Shown: positions 24,090-34,523 of the stretch, one piece after another
Position numbering within the stretch: position 1 is the stretch's first letter
How the letters are laid out: each line of letters opens with the position of its first letter
DNA from: Sphagnum compactum
Lineage: Eukaryota; Bryophyta; Sphagnopsida; Sphagnales
Direction of reading: 5' to 3'
Assembly (NCBI GenBank): GCA_965153455.1
Contig: OZ234503.1
Coordinates: 124,001-188,000, forward strand
Length of the DNA stretch: 64,000 bases
Position numbers and translations under genes: made by a program
The notes under the pieces: generated by a model
Told to the model about the DNA's origin: nothing
Seen by the model: the letters and a program-made list of their open reading frames with translations, nothing else
Database searches by the model: none

Positions 24090-24370
24090 TTAAAGTGATT
24101 GCAGCCAATGGGAAGGCTCAACATGCACTCACGATGGCCCTAGTTTTTCCTTTCTAGGGTGGGGTGGGGGGAGTTTTTTTTTTTTTTTTTCCTTGTTCAA
24201 TCTCTTTGCATGCCATTAACTTTGGCCAAAAATGGTGACCAACAATTTTGGAACCCAAAAATACATGTAACCAATGGGTATGCTAAAACATGCACTCAAA
24301 GTGCCTTGATTTGATTTGATTTTGAAATTGGGGGCGGGGGGGGGGGGGGGATATTTTTTTCATTTACCAT
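24090..24370. repeat. Two G-run repeat units (poly-G family)
   Basis: Units at about 24090-24190 and 24245-24370 share 'gtgacca/gtgaccaac', 'aaccaatggg', 'catgcactca', then 'cctt/cctag', a T-rich patch and a long G run (24163-24173; 24330-24350, broken by one C). A third unit stands at 27570-27720 inside the short Helitron. The G runs could form quadruplexes on the plus strand. Confidence 0.55.
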
Positions 24371-24692
24371 TATTCACCTAGTGATGACATTCTTCATTTT
24401 GCACATTAAAATTCTTTAAAATTCTTCATTTAGCACCTTGTCATAACATTCTTTACCCGCGAATGTTTACCAAATTACACTGGTTGATCTATAAAATTCT
24501 TTAAAATTCTTGCTTCTTTGGGCTTCCATAACATTCTCGCACCAAGAATGTCATAACTATGATTATTCATCAAAATAGTGAAACAAGTTTTTGTGAAAAT
24601 ATGAAGTTGAGGTTTTGAGAATGTCCAATTAATTACACTAAAATTATATTAGTTCCCAAAATTTTGAAATATTCAAAAAAGATAATTATTTT

Positions 24693-24971
24693 GGGTGAAA
24701 ATCCTTTAAGGTGTACGTACCACATAGGATGAAAAGGACCTAGTCGTTATTCTAGTCCTTTTCTACCTTATATTTTGATCTCCATAAAAATTAATGAGTC
24801 AAAAGTTGTCAAATATTTTAGAAGGACTATATTTTAGACCACTACAATTTTAGATTTCATCATAATCATCCATAAATGTGTTTTTACATGGTAAAAATGG
24901 ACCATGTAAAACAGATAGAAAATAGTGACGTTGTGATAAGATTTTGGTACACTTAAAAAAATTTGGACCCT
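24693..24971. repeat. ~275-bp direct repeat, copy 2
   Basis: Second copy of the block at 23313-23586, same orientation, with a 4-base insertion (gtac) after 'gtgta' and scattered changes. The DNA between the copies (about 1.1 kb) carries the two poly-G units, so a larger segmental duplication or a small non-coding LTR-type element are both possible. Confidence 0.7.
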
Positions 24972-25639
24972 TTTGTAATAAAAAACATTGAATCTTCAAA
25001 TATATTCCATTTTTTGTAATTAATATGCCAAATTATTTATTTGTTCAACGAACATTTGTTGAAGCTAACAAGGTCCTAAGGTACCTTAACCCTCCTCATT
25101 TCCTTTTTGGCGACCTTTCAGGAAATACCAAAAAAACAAAGTTTTATGATATTTTAGATATTTTTTAAAATTCCAACCCAAAATATGATTCCTCCAATGT
25201 TGAATGTCTACCAAATATTTTTTTTGGTAAAAAAATCCCAAATAAGTAGGTTTTTTCATTTTTCTTTCCAATCTTTGATTTCTAGGTAAGATTTCCCATA
25301 ATTTAGATCCGTATTTTGAATTTTTTGCTAGATTTTGAAGTGTTAATTATAAGTCCCAAATATCAATAATTTTTTTGTTTCAAATTTTGTAGATAAGATG
25401 AGTGATGTTCTAAATTAATATTTTGGATTTGTTTGCCAATATTTGTTGTATTAATTATAAGCCCATAAAACCAAAAGTTTTATAGTGTTTGAAGTAAAAT
25501 TAAACAATACTAGAGAAATGGGGTGCAATTTACTAGCCTAAATCACTACGGGACCTTAAAAGTGAAATAACTTCATTTCATTTTATTGATTTCACTATAA
25601 TATCACTATGTAGACATCATGTTTCATTACTAGTTAACA

Positions 25640-27070
25640 TAGTTTACTATTATAATTTATTATAGTAAGTATATTTATTTTTATATTTTTAAAATATTTT
25701 ATATATGCTACTTTATGATATATCTTATATTATTTTAAGCTATTTTAATTATATTAGTTTTTATTTTATGTTATTATAAGCTATTATAAATTATTGTACC
25801 TAAATTATTATACGTTATTTTACCTTAAGCTATTTTAACTAGTTTAGTATAAGCTTTTAAGTTATTTTAAATTAAATTATTCAACTAACTTTAAGCTATA
25901 TCTTAGGTTATTTCATTTTAAATTAATATATGTTATTTCAAGTTATACTTAAAGTTATTCAAGGTCATTATATTTTATGTTATTATGAATTATTTTATCT
26001 TAAGTATAATAATTTAAAATAATTTAAAATATAATATAATAACCTAAGGTATAATAATTTAGAATAAAAAAATAACTTATGAAAAATAATTTAAAATACC
26101 CTACAATATAATAACTACCAATAGCCTATGATATTATAACATAGAATATCCAACAATAATTTATAATACAACAATCACCAATAGTTATAATATAACATAT
26201 AAAAACCAACAATAACTTATAATATAATAACCATTAATAACCATTAATAAAATAACCATGAATAACCACCAATAACCATTAATAAAATAACCACCAATGG
26301 CCTACAATGAAATAACCAACAATAGCCATTAATAGAATAACCACCAATACAATAACCACCAATAGCCATTAATATAATAACCACCAATACAATAATCACC
26401 AATAGCCATTAATATAATAGCCACCAATACAATAACCACCAATAACCATTAATATAATAGCCACTAATACGATAACCACTAATAGCCATTAATACAATAA
26501 CCACCAATACAATAACCACCAATAATTATCAATATAATAGTTACTAATACAATAACCATTAATAACCATTAATATAATAGCCACCAATACAATAACCACC
26601 AATAACCATTAATAGAATAACCACCAATAGCCCTAATAAAAATAAATCAATAGCCAGATATTAAAATTATTTAGGATTGCCAAAAAAAATCTAGGGTGAA
26701 ATAATTTATAATAGACAAAAATAACTTAAGATGAAATAACCTATAATAACCAAAATTGCCAATAATAACATAAGGTGAAATAACCTTCAATAGTCAAAAG
26801 TAACTTATAATAGCTACAAATAACCTAAATTGAAATAATTTACAATAACCAAATAAAAAACCAAAAAAACTTACAATAGCTAAAAATAAATTAAGGTGAA
26901 ATAAGTTAAAATAGCCAAAAATAATTTAAAATAACCAAAAATAGCCTAGAATGAAATAACCAAAAATAACACAAAATAATTGAAAATAACCATAAATAAC
27001 TGTAAATAATGTAAGGTGAAATAATTTAAATTAATGAAAAATAATCATATAATAGTTGAAAGTAGTTTAG
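25640..27070. repeat. Strand-asymmetric AT-rich domain with switch near 26010
   Basis: From about 25640 to 26000 the plus strand is T-rich with phrases such as 'ttattttaagctatttta'. From about 26010 to 27070 it is A-rich with the opposite phrases, 'aataacc', 'aatagcc' and 'ttaaaataacc'. The two sides are loosely reverse complementary, so the whole could fold back over more than 300 bp. It contains a precise minisatellite (26271-26640) and no ORF of note. Confidence 0.6.
26271..26640. repeat. 40-bp minisatellite built from 10-bp subunits
   Basis: The decamer 'aatagccatt' or 'aataaccatt' starts at 26321, 26361, 26401, 26441, 26481, 26561 and 26601, keeping a strict 40-bp register (a variant sits at 26521). 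Each unit is four decamers of the type aataaccacc / aatacaataa. No insertions break the register over about 320 bp. Confidence 0.85.
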
Positions 27071-27371
27071 CATAGGTAATATTATTATATGAACAAAAAA
27101 ATTATCCATTTATTTTTTTAAAAATTCAAAAGAATGGTCATTGAAATGGTATTGAATAATGATATTCAAAAAAAATTTGTTCAAATGATTTTAAACTTTC
27201 AAAAAGAAATAAATGTAATTATGTACATTATTGAATTTTTTTTTAAAAAACTTTAATCATTTCATTTGAACAAAATTTCAATAAAATATGAATTTTTAAA
27301 GTTTATGTTTTTGTAATGGTTAAAATGAAGTATTTGATAAATAGAATGTAAAGTAACATATTATCACAAGA

Positions 27372-27440
27372 AGTGGGGTGGCTTGGTAGTAAAGTGTTTG
27401 CTTCTACTCCAAAGGTCAAGAGATCAAACCTTATGAATGG
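27372..27440 (+). repeat. tRNA-like Pol III box pair, probable SINE head
   Basis: 'tggcttggtag' at 27379-27389 fits an internal A box and 'agatcaaacc' at 27421-27430 a diverged B box, about 32 bp apart. The text between them ('aaagtgtttgcttctactcc') resembles the tRNA-derived heads of plant SINEs. A full cloverleaf does not form convincingly, so a working tRNA gene is not called. It ends about 60 bp before the short Helitron's terminus. Confidence 0.4.
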
Positions 27441-27501
27441 TGTTGAATATGGTCAATAATGGTATGTTGACTGAATATTTTCCTATTGAATTTTTATAAT
27501 A

Positions 27502-28204
27502 CTAGTGTGAACCCGGTGCATAATGCACCCCGACGATCCCCCCCACCAGGTCCTTCGCTTTTCCCACTCCGGTTCTAAATGGTGACGAACTCTTTTGGGA
27601 ATAAAAATTTCATGCAGCCAATGGAAGGCCCAAGGGTGCACTCAAGGTGCCTTGCTTTTATTCCTTTTCAATTTTGGGAGGAGGGGCCAGGGGGGGTGGG
27701 GGGAGGGTTTCTTTTCATTCTTTGGTTCCCAATGTGTTCCCGAACATAAAATTACAATGTGTTCTTTCTCACTTCCACCTATTAAGACCCCTAGAACCCC
27801 ACCCCCACCCCCTCCCCCCCTCCACGAAAAAAATAAAAATCATGACCCTCCTAAACCCTTAGCCCATGCATCCTTCGGAAAAGAAAAAAACACACCCAAA
27901 TCTCCTCACCCACCCTCCAAATCCCAAAAATACCTCCCCCAACACCTTACCATCCCCCATCCAAAAGTTGATATCTTCAACTTCTTAGACTGTCCACCTA
28001 TTGAAGCCAGTCTTGGACTGTCCACCCTATTTTGTGCATAAAAAATCTTGCAATAGTAAATTTCTAAGAATTTTCTTTTCAAAGATGTTTCCCAACTGCC
28101 CTAACTGCCGCCGGTTCCGTCGTAATGTTAAAACGCAGAACGTCTTGTGACACACAGACGGACAGACACCACGTTTGCTTTTTTATAATATGTGCCTAAG
28201 TTGA
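27502..28204 (-). mobile_element. Short non-autonomous Helitron (minus orientation)
   Basis: Read on the minus strand, the 3' end has a perfect-stem hairpin (plus-strand 27515-27529, ggtgcataatgcacc) followed about 9 bases later by CTAG (27505-27502) and a host T. This is the classic Helitron end. The proposed 5' end is TC at 28204-28203 followed by a T/A-rich start and 'gtctgtccgtctgtgtgtc', a Cys-like CTGT pattern often seen at plant Helitron starts. Insertion between A and T is satisfied on both sides. No transposase gene is inside. The Pro-rich ORF at 27595-28041 is not credible. The 3' end is firm, the 5' end less so. Confidence 0.65.
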
Positions 28205-31150
28205 TTACGTGACATACCTAGGCTAGGTAGTGACACATGTCAATAAATCATAGGTTTAAAATATGAAATTATCAATAATATTATGTATTACAATTTAATT
28301 GATTTCCATATTGGTTAGTTAATTAACTAGCAAGTGAATGGTTTAATAAATTTGTATTTCACTTGAAAGTAACCTTGTTTCACTAGGTACTAATGAAAGA
28401 ATTCATTGTCCCTGTTCATTAAGAGGTTAAACAATTTCATTAGGTGAAAATGTCCAAATTCACTCAAAATGTAATGAAACCCAAAATGAACTAAGACGCA
28501 TTTTGTAATAATGAAAAACCTTTGGTTCTTTTAGAAGACTAAAAGGGTTTTTGTAAAAAATAAAAATAACCAATGGGTCTTTGATGTCTATTTTACAACT
28601 ATCTAGGATCAACGGGCCTTTGATTCAAAATTTTCAAAATACCCACATTCGACGGTTATTTGGAGTTTTATTTTTAAAGTTCCAAATAATTTAGGTGGTC
28701 ATTAAAAAATCAAATAGCAACCCAACACTAGATTTCTCCTCCCTCAATGATCATGTTTTACACCTAAAGGGTAATTTATTGAAAGAGTTCAAGTAGAGGT
28801 TGATGGGTAATTCCAAATTACATGATTTCATTGATGATCAAAGGCTATCTACCTATCAATTTGAATTTATTCCATCACTAGTTTACTACATGATGACTTA
28901 GATAAAAATTACAATATAATGTCAAGAGAATACTAAACAAAGATGGCCTCATTATCTTAAAGATTATTCTGAAAACATTTGGAAGAGTTTACCAAAATTG
29001 AATTATTTAGTCATGATATTGGACGACAATTAAAGGAAAAAAAACACTCTTAACCCATATTCAAATATGCATTCTCCATGTTACATAAAGTCACACTAGT
29101 ATTGAAATAGGGATGACATATAGGGTATCCCCAATATAAGTCCATCCATGACAATTGTGAATGGATAGATTTCACATGATAATTTTAAAGGATGCAAACA
29201 ACTTTCCAAGTATTTGGAGAGAGGGTACAAAACATGACCTTCATTGGAAAGAATGTTGGGTTGGTCTGGCAACAAATTATGAATGATCACCATGTCTTCA
29301 TTCCTACCATATAGGGTGTAATAGATTTTTTTTGAAATCAAAATCTAGGGTGTGTGGGAATTTGGTTTTTAAAAAACATTGGCGGTCTATTGCCCCAAAA
29401 AAAAACCATGTGAGAAATGCATGTGAGAAGCCTTGCATGGCATTGTCACAAAAGTGGCAAATCTCACCAAACCAAATCCTTGCAATTCGAGTTAGATCAC
29501 AAAAAATGTGTAAGCATACTTGCAAGGAAGTGAGTGCCACCTTGTGTGCCTTTATTTTTGCAATGTCCTTTTCTTAGGGCTTTACTTGAAGTAAACATGG
29601 ACCAAAGATTCAATGTAATAAACAAGCTGGCACAACAAGAAGGGGGGCTTCATAAAAAAATGTAAAGCCTTATAGGAAAACAATGGGGCTTTGTGAAAAC
29701 CTTGAACCTCCCTTCTCTCAGATGAGAATTTATGCCCCACAAGGGTATCTCTAAGTACATTCTAAAACTACTAGCAAGTATGAATGGATGTATAGGCCAC
29801 TTGCATAAAAGTGCTATCACAATTACAACCTTCAACCATGTATTGTACATTATTAGGGCCAGTTTAGACAAGGGTCTATGGACCAAAAGCCCAACGACCA
29901 ATTTGAAACAAATAGAACCTTGAATTGGACCCTTCTTCACACCAAAAAACACACACACACATTTTTCTAAGGTCTAAAGAATGTGTCTAATAAATTAATG
30001 CTTAGGGTCCAATTTGAGGGTCCAATATCAAGAATGTGTGATTGACATGTGAAATGATTAAGTTAATATTTGATCTTTTATCTCTTTTACCTTTTTTCAT
30101 GGTTTCTTCTATTTGTTGTTTTTTCCTTTTTTTTTTAAATTGTGAAAATGCACTCCTTCTAGCAACCACTTAGGATCCATAAAACTGACCATGGCCATTT
30201 TAGAATTGGTCAAAAATTGGGGGGGGGGGGGGGGGGGCGCGTTAGTGTGTTATCAACAATGTCCTCAATTTATAAATCATTTTATTACAAAATAAATTAC
30301 AAAATTTTCACATGTTTTGTGCAACTTTATCTCACGAGGTTACCATGACAATTTTGACTCATGCTAAGTAAGGATGGTTTTTATCATGATCAATATTTAA
30401 GAGACATGTTTCTTTCTTTAGTCATAGAAGTATTTAGATGTTTGCATCAACAAGTTGAAGATTTTTTTCATCGATGTGTTGTCATGATGTGAAGAACGAA
30501 AGGCATCAGAAGCCATCCTCTTTTAATCTTATGTTCATTTTATAGGCATAGGTGGTCGCTGATGTTGCACCAAACACATGCAACCTCTATTTTGAGGTGT
30601 ATTATTGTTGTAAGTGAGGAATCTTCTAGGCCAATTGTTTTTTCAAGTGTTCTTCCTTTTTCCTTATTTGACCTGCTTCTTATGATTGGGGGCTCCAATA
30701 TTTGATTTGTTCTTATTCCTTTGGTGAGCCACCCCTTTTGCAGGATTCTTCTAGCAATTCACTAAAACTTGGGTCCTTCCATCTTGTACCCTTTTCTCCC
30801 CCTTCGATGAGTGTTTTGTTTTAATGATGATTCGCAAGTTTTCATCACATTTGTGAATTCTATGCTACTCCTTTGTCTCTGAAACTAAAAGAGCTAATGT
30901 AGAACCTAACTTGGCACTCCAACTCTTTGCATGGCCCAAAGTGAACTATAAAGCATAAAGATCTGAAAATGTTTAGTTGCCAACCTCTGTTTGGTGGAGG
31001 GCATGTTTACTGTATGGATATCTTCCCCTTCTTGAATCACGTTTCCAAATGACTATATTGAACTCAGGAAATGTTGATTTGGATTGTGAGGCCCTCATTT
31101 ATTCTTCGTAGGGACATGAAACATTGAACTTGCAATATTTAAAGAAAACC
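28205..31150. other. AT-rich stretch without recognisable gene
   Basis: Only short ORFs on both strands. A G run of 19 bases stands at 30219-30237. A segment at 30650-30800 (containing 'tttttccttatttga' and 'gggtccttccat') recurs at about 31560-31715 in direct orientation. A (CA)n run is at 29948-29960. Confidence 0.35.
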
Positions 31151-31154
31151 AAAT

Positions 31155-31475
31155 CATGGACAAATCAGCAATGGGTCTCCATTTTGTATTGTTTGCTTCT
31201 TTTTTTTCCCAACTGCCGGACCAAGATGTGTCTGGTGTTTAATGATGAGACACATTTTGATGTTGCCCAAAAACAAAATTTGTGTCTTGTTATACATATT
31301 TTGGGGCATGAAATGTCTATAAATTGCACAAAGTGTGCATAACAAGACCCAAAATTTGTGTTTGCGTATCCTTCATCCTTTTTTCAAAAACATGGATCAA
31401 GTCAAGGGCAAACAAAAAAGAAACAATACTTTTGTGTTGTCTACAATAAGGACCCATTGCTGATTTAACATCCTC
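31155..31475. repeat. ~320-bp foldback element with arms of about 150 bp
   Basis: The left half runs outward-in through 'aaatcagcaatgggtc' (31162), 'attgtttgcttcttttt', 'aaacaaaatttgtgtc' and 'ttgttata'. The right half carries the reverse complements in reverse order, ending with 'gacccattgctgattt' at about 31450-31466. The loop is about 30-40 bp near 31310-31335. Arms are imperfect, with a larger mismatch block near 31210-31250. The 72- and 63-codon ORFs on the two strands are products of this symmetry. Confidence 0.6.
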
Positions 31476-31479
31476 CTTC

Positions 31480-32480
31480 CTTGTCATTCAAGGCCTTCCA
31501 AATTCCAATACTACTTCACAAAAGATGGGCATTAAACTCCCCTTTATTAAATATTTAGCAGGTACTCCTTTTTCCTTATTTGATATGCTTCTCGCAACAA
31601 GAGGGCGTTCAAAAACTTGGTGTCCCCCTTCTGGTTTGCCTTTTTAGGGGGTTCATTTGTTTTCTTGGACACGGGTCCTTCCATTTTGTTCCTTGTTTTC
31701 CCCCTTTTTTAGGCGTGTTGGTTAATTTACGGTTGGCAGGGTTTCATCAATAATTCTATTACTCCATTATCAAATGGTTTCTGGATGATAAGTATGTGTA
31801 GATATGATATTAAGGATGTTTATCATTTAGTAGAGATACGCTACACCATTTGGGAATATAACAAGTTCAAATCTTTTCAAGCTTTTCTTTCTCATGCCAA
31901 ATTTGATCCCCATTGAGAAATTTGGACACAACATCAAACCGGCACATCACACAAGAAACATGATGATCAATAAATCAATTTTTTGGATGTCACATCTTAT
32001 AATGGTAAATACGTCATCGCCGCCCTGAAACTAAATCAAAGTCTTTATGTCCAAATTTAACATTTCATGGGTTAATCATGGGCCACTAAAATGCCTCTCA
32101 CTCAATAAGGTGAAGGTGTTGGTGTAGGCGCTGATTCACCCTAGCTAAGATAGAATGCCATATTCCCTCAAGGAATAAAGTTACACTAAAATTCAATTTG
32201 TTATGTAGATGGGTAATTTTATTACCTACGGGAACAACATTTTTTTCACAGTAGTTAGCCATTTTTTATAAGGTTTTTTTCATGAACTTAAAATTGATGA
32301 TGATTCTTGGCTTAAATAATTAAATTACACAAGTAGCAGGTCAATCACCATTTGCCTGAGATTTTGTCATGCAACCAAACTAGCAACCAACACCACATCA
32401 TATCTTATTTAACCAAATTTGACTATAGAAAAGATATAAGAATAGAACATTTTAATAATCCTTTCATATTTTGGCTACTT
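31480..32480. other. No supported gene; direct repeat of 30650-30800
   Basis: 31560-31715 is a diverged copy of 30650-30800 at an offset of about 910 bp. The rest (31740-32480) is AT-rich with short ORFs only. Confidence 0.3.
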
Positions 32481-32680
32481 GCTGGAACCTATCTTAGAAA
32501 GTTGGTAATGTTATTTGAGATTTGAAAAATCAGGGTGATTTTTTTTGGCAATATCCTGCATGGGTTGAAATTACATATAGTAAAGGAACAGTGGTACTGA
32601 CAATGGTACCAACAATGAAGCCGCCCCTGAAGCCGCGGACGGACAGTCGCCTTTAGAAAGGGCAAGGTTTGGTTTATTTT

Positions 32681-32978
32681 CATGGACTCGTAGATGCAAA
32701 GTGTGTGGCAGCGCATAGCCAGGTTGAACAAAACCCTCATGTCCTCATCATCAATTTCAACAAGCGGCATGTCCAGAACGTGGAGTGAACTTGCTGTCTC
32801 TGCAAGCAAGTTAAATATAGCTAAATATACATGGACTCGCAGATGCGAAGTGTGGCAACGCGTAGCCAGGTTGAACAAAACCCTCATGTCCTCATCATCA
32901 ATTTCAACAAGCGACATGTCCAGAACCTGGAGTGAACTTGCTATCTCTGCAAGGAAGTTATATATAGCTAAATATAGC
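32681..32978 (-). repeat. 149-bp tandem duplication of a coding-like segment
   Basis: Copies start at 32681 and 32830 (plus-strand 'catggactcg'), an offset of exactly 149 bp, at about 90 percent identity. On the minus strand each copy encodes SSLQVLDMSLVEIDDEDMRV (variant SSLHVLDMPLVEIDDEDMRV), then LFNLA.RCHT. Changes between the copies are mostly conservative or silent, as for a once-coding segment. 149 is not a multiple of three, so the reading frame shifts between copies unless each is a separate exon; 'ttccttgcag' before one copy looks like an acceptor. No family recognised. Confidence 0.6.
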
Positions 32979-33491
32979 GAGGGCGTCGTGAAGCCAGCTG
33001 CTCCTTCTATTGCTGCTGCTACTAGCGTTGTTGTATTCCCTATGTCTATCAACAACCTCAACATCTTCATGGAGCTCTTGGTTGGACACCACCATGCACA
33101 CCGAGGTTTCTGTTGCTGGGGTAGGTGGTGTTGCGAAATCAAACTCTCCAGAAGAAGGGATGGAATAATGCTCTGCTGCTTTTGATGTAACAGGAATCTC
33201 AAATTCGTTTGCAGTAGGCAGGACATCCAACGCTGGTGTACAACAACAAGCAAAAGAATCCTCTGTTTCTGAAGGATGATCATCTGTTTTCGAAACATCT
33301 TGTGGTGTAGAGGAAATTGCAGCAACGTCTGCAGCATCATCATCATCAGCTACTACTTCTGCGCTGCTCTCGAGCTTTGAGCAGCGATGATGATGATGAT
33401 GGAGGAGGAGACGTGCAGATTTGGAAGAAGGCGACAGAGAGAAGGTGTTACCGCTAGATCCTGATGCTCCTGCTACTGATGCCGCCGGCAT
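32958..33491 (-). CDS. Unrecognised Ser/Ala/Asp-rich protein, first exon or remnant
   Basis: From ATG at 33491 the minus strand is open for 177 codons: MPAASVAGASGSSGNTFSLS, a His5 stretch, an acidic DDDDAADVAA run, and a Ser/Pro/Thr-rich middle. The biased, disordered composition is usual for N-terminal parts of plant nuclear or signalling proteins, but gives no function. The frame closes just before the duplicated segment at 32830-32978. A different register links that segment through LRLLIDIGNTTTLVAAAIEG, so an intron or frameshift may lie near 32980. A (GA)n tract at about 33672-33690 upstream suits a 5' leader. Confidence 0.4.
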   Translation of the reverse strand: MPAASVAGASGSSGNTFSLSPSSKSARLLLHHHHHRCSKLESSAEVVADDDDAADVAAISSTPQDVSKTDDHPSETEDSFACCCTPALDVLPTANEFEIPVTSKAAEHYSIPSSGEFDFATPPTPATETSVCMVVSNQELHEDVEVVDRHREYNNASSSSNRRSSWLHDALAIFSYI

Positions 33492-33832
33492 TCCTCCTTG
33501 CAGCAGTCTCAGAAAAAGGAAGCTCAGCAGAGTTAATCAGACAGACAATGAAATGATTTTGTAGTTACTGAGTAGTTTTTGAAGTTTCAAATTTTGATTT
33601 TTGGCTTCCCCCCCCCCACCTTTTTCACTTTCAGAAAAATAAAGTTCAATGTTTGCAGATCCTTGATCTCTGAGAGAGAGAGAGAGAGAGCGAGATTATG
33701 TTTTTTTTTTGAGGACCCATTTGGGCCATGAGGGAGATGGAGGTGGTATTGCTATGAGCTCCAACAAGAAGAGACAATGTACATACATTAGCCCAGTTTG
33801 AGCTAGGAGGGAGAGATGGAGTTGGTGTTGCG

Positions 33833-34132
33833 GTGATTCTTCTACAGCAAGGAGGAGGGGAGTTGAAGAGAAAGATAGAAGAGAGAGACAGAGGGACGCA
33901 AGAGACACGGGAGGAACCAGAAGAGGCTGCTACGGGGAGAGTGGGCAACAACGAGGATGGTGGACAACAGATTGAAGCACAACAAGATGGACTCATCAAC
34001 AACAACATAGCTTTCTCGGTTAATGCTGCTCTTCTTCTTCCTCCTACATTAGCAGCACCACCTGCTGCTGTCTCCACGGTTTGCACAACACAAAAACCCT
34101 TTGCAAAAAAATTGAGATCAATGTCAGATTAG
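33833..34132 (+). CDS. Unrecognised Glu/Gln-rich ORF
   Basis: A 99-codon plus-strand ORF with GELKRKIEERDRGTQETREE and an Ala/Leu-rich end. It overlaps a 146-codon minus-strand ORF of Ser/Pro/Leu composition; neither has a recognised domain. It precedes, on the same strand, the exon-like segment at 34175-34358, so it could be the first exon of that gene. Confidence 0.2.
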   Translation: MILLQQGGGELKRKIEERDRGTQETREEPEEAATGRVGNNEDGGQQIEAQQDGLINNNIAFSVNAALLLPPTLAAPPAAVSTVCTTQKPFAKKLRSMSD

Positions 34133-34174
34133 TAGCCCAATTTTCTGTTACATTTTGCTTCTCCTGTACATACA

Positions 34175-34358
34175 GTAGTGAAGGATAGTAAGGCCATTCA
34201 GGTCAGAAGGATTTCTGTTGTAGATTTGGAAGGCTCATGTGGAGATTCTGGAACAAATGGTTTGGAAGGCTGTTTTAGACCTCAGAAGAGTGATCTCCAG
34301 CCTCTCACTCAGAATGGTGGGAAGATTAACATTGTTATGGATTGTACAGGCCAGTGGC
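34175..34358 (+). pseudogene. Isolated plus-strand exon of unknown gene
   Basis: The segment follows an acceptor-like 'tgtacatacag' and reads in one frame as VKDSKAIQVRRISVVDLEG, CFRPQKSDLQPLTQNGGK and NIVMDCTGQWQ. It ends at a good donor (GTAAGTTT, starting 34359). Composition is that of a folded protein, yet I recognise no family. Its last 20 bases and the donor lie within the left arm of the hairpin at 34337-34450, so the exon border has been inverted and copied beside itself. Confidence 0.45.
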
Positions 34359-34450
34359 AGTAAGTTTAACATCAGCAACTGATCAGTTGAATAAATCCAG
34401 CAGGTTCGTTGCTGATGCTAAACTTACTGCCACTGGCCTGTACAATCCAT
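34337..34450. repeat. 43-bp inverted repeat, 28-nt loop (hairpin)
   Basis: Arms 34337-34379 and 34408-34450 are reverse complements with one difference out of 43 (an A/G change that would still pair as G-U in RNA). A 28-base loop separates them. A few more pairs extend the stem outward with mismatches. The left arm covers an exon end and donor site, so it arose by inverted duplication of gene sequence, which is one known route by which plant miRNA loci begin. Confidence 0.85.
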
Positions 34451-34523
34451 TACACTGTGATTGAAATAGTGGGAGCAATTTTAAAATGCAAACAAAATCA
34501 ACACTAGAAGAAGACTCATATAC

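Noticed and set aside
26271-26640. CRISPR-like array
   Set aside because: The units are contiguous 10/40-bp repeats without unique spacers, in a plant nuclear context.
27372-27440. Functional tRNA gene
   Set aside because: The B box is diverged and no full cloverleaf or acceptor stem could be drawn, so it is called a SINE-like box pair instead.
27595-28041. 148-codon plus-strand ORF with Pro runs
   Set aside because: It lies inside the short Helitron, is read from G and C runs, and has no homology that I recognise.
29080-29100. 'cacactagt' as another Helitron end
   Set aside because: No hairpin lies 8-15 bases upstream. The same applies to the CTAGT near 55762.
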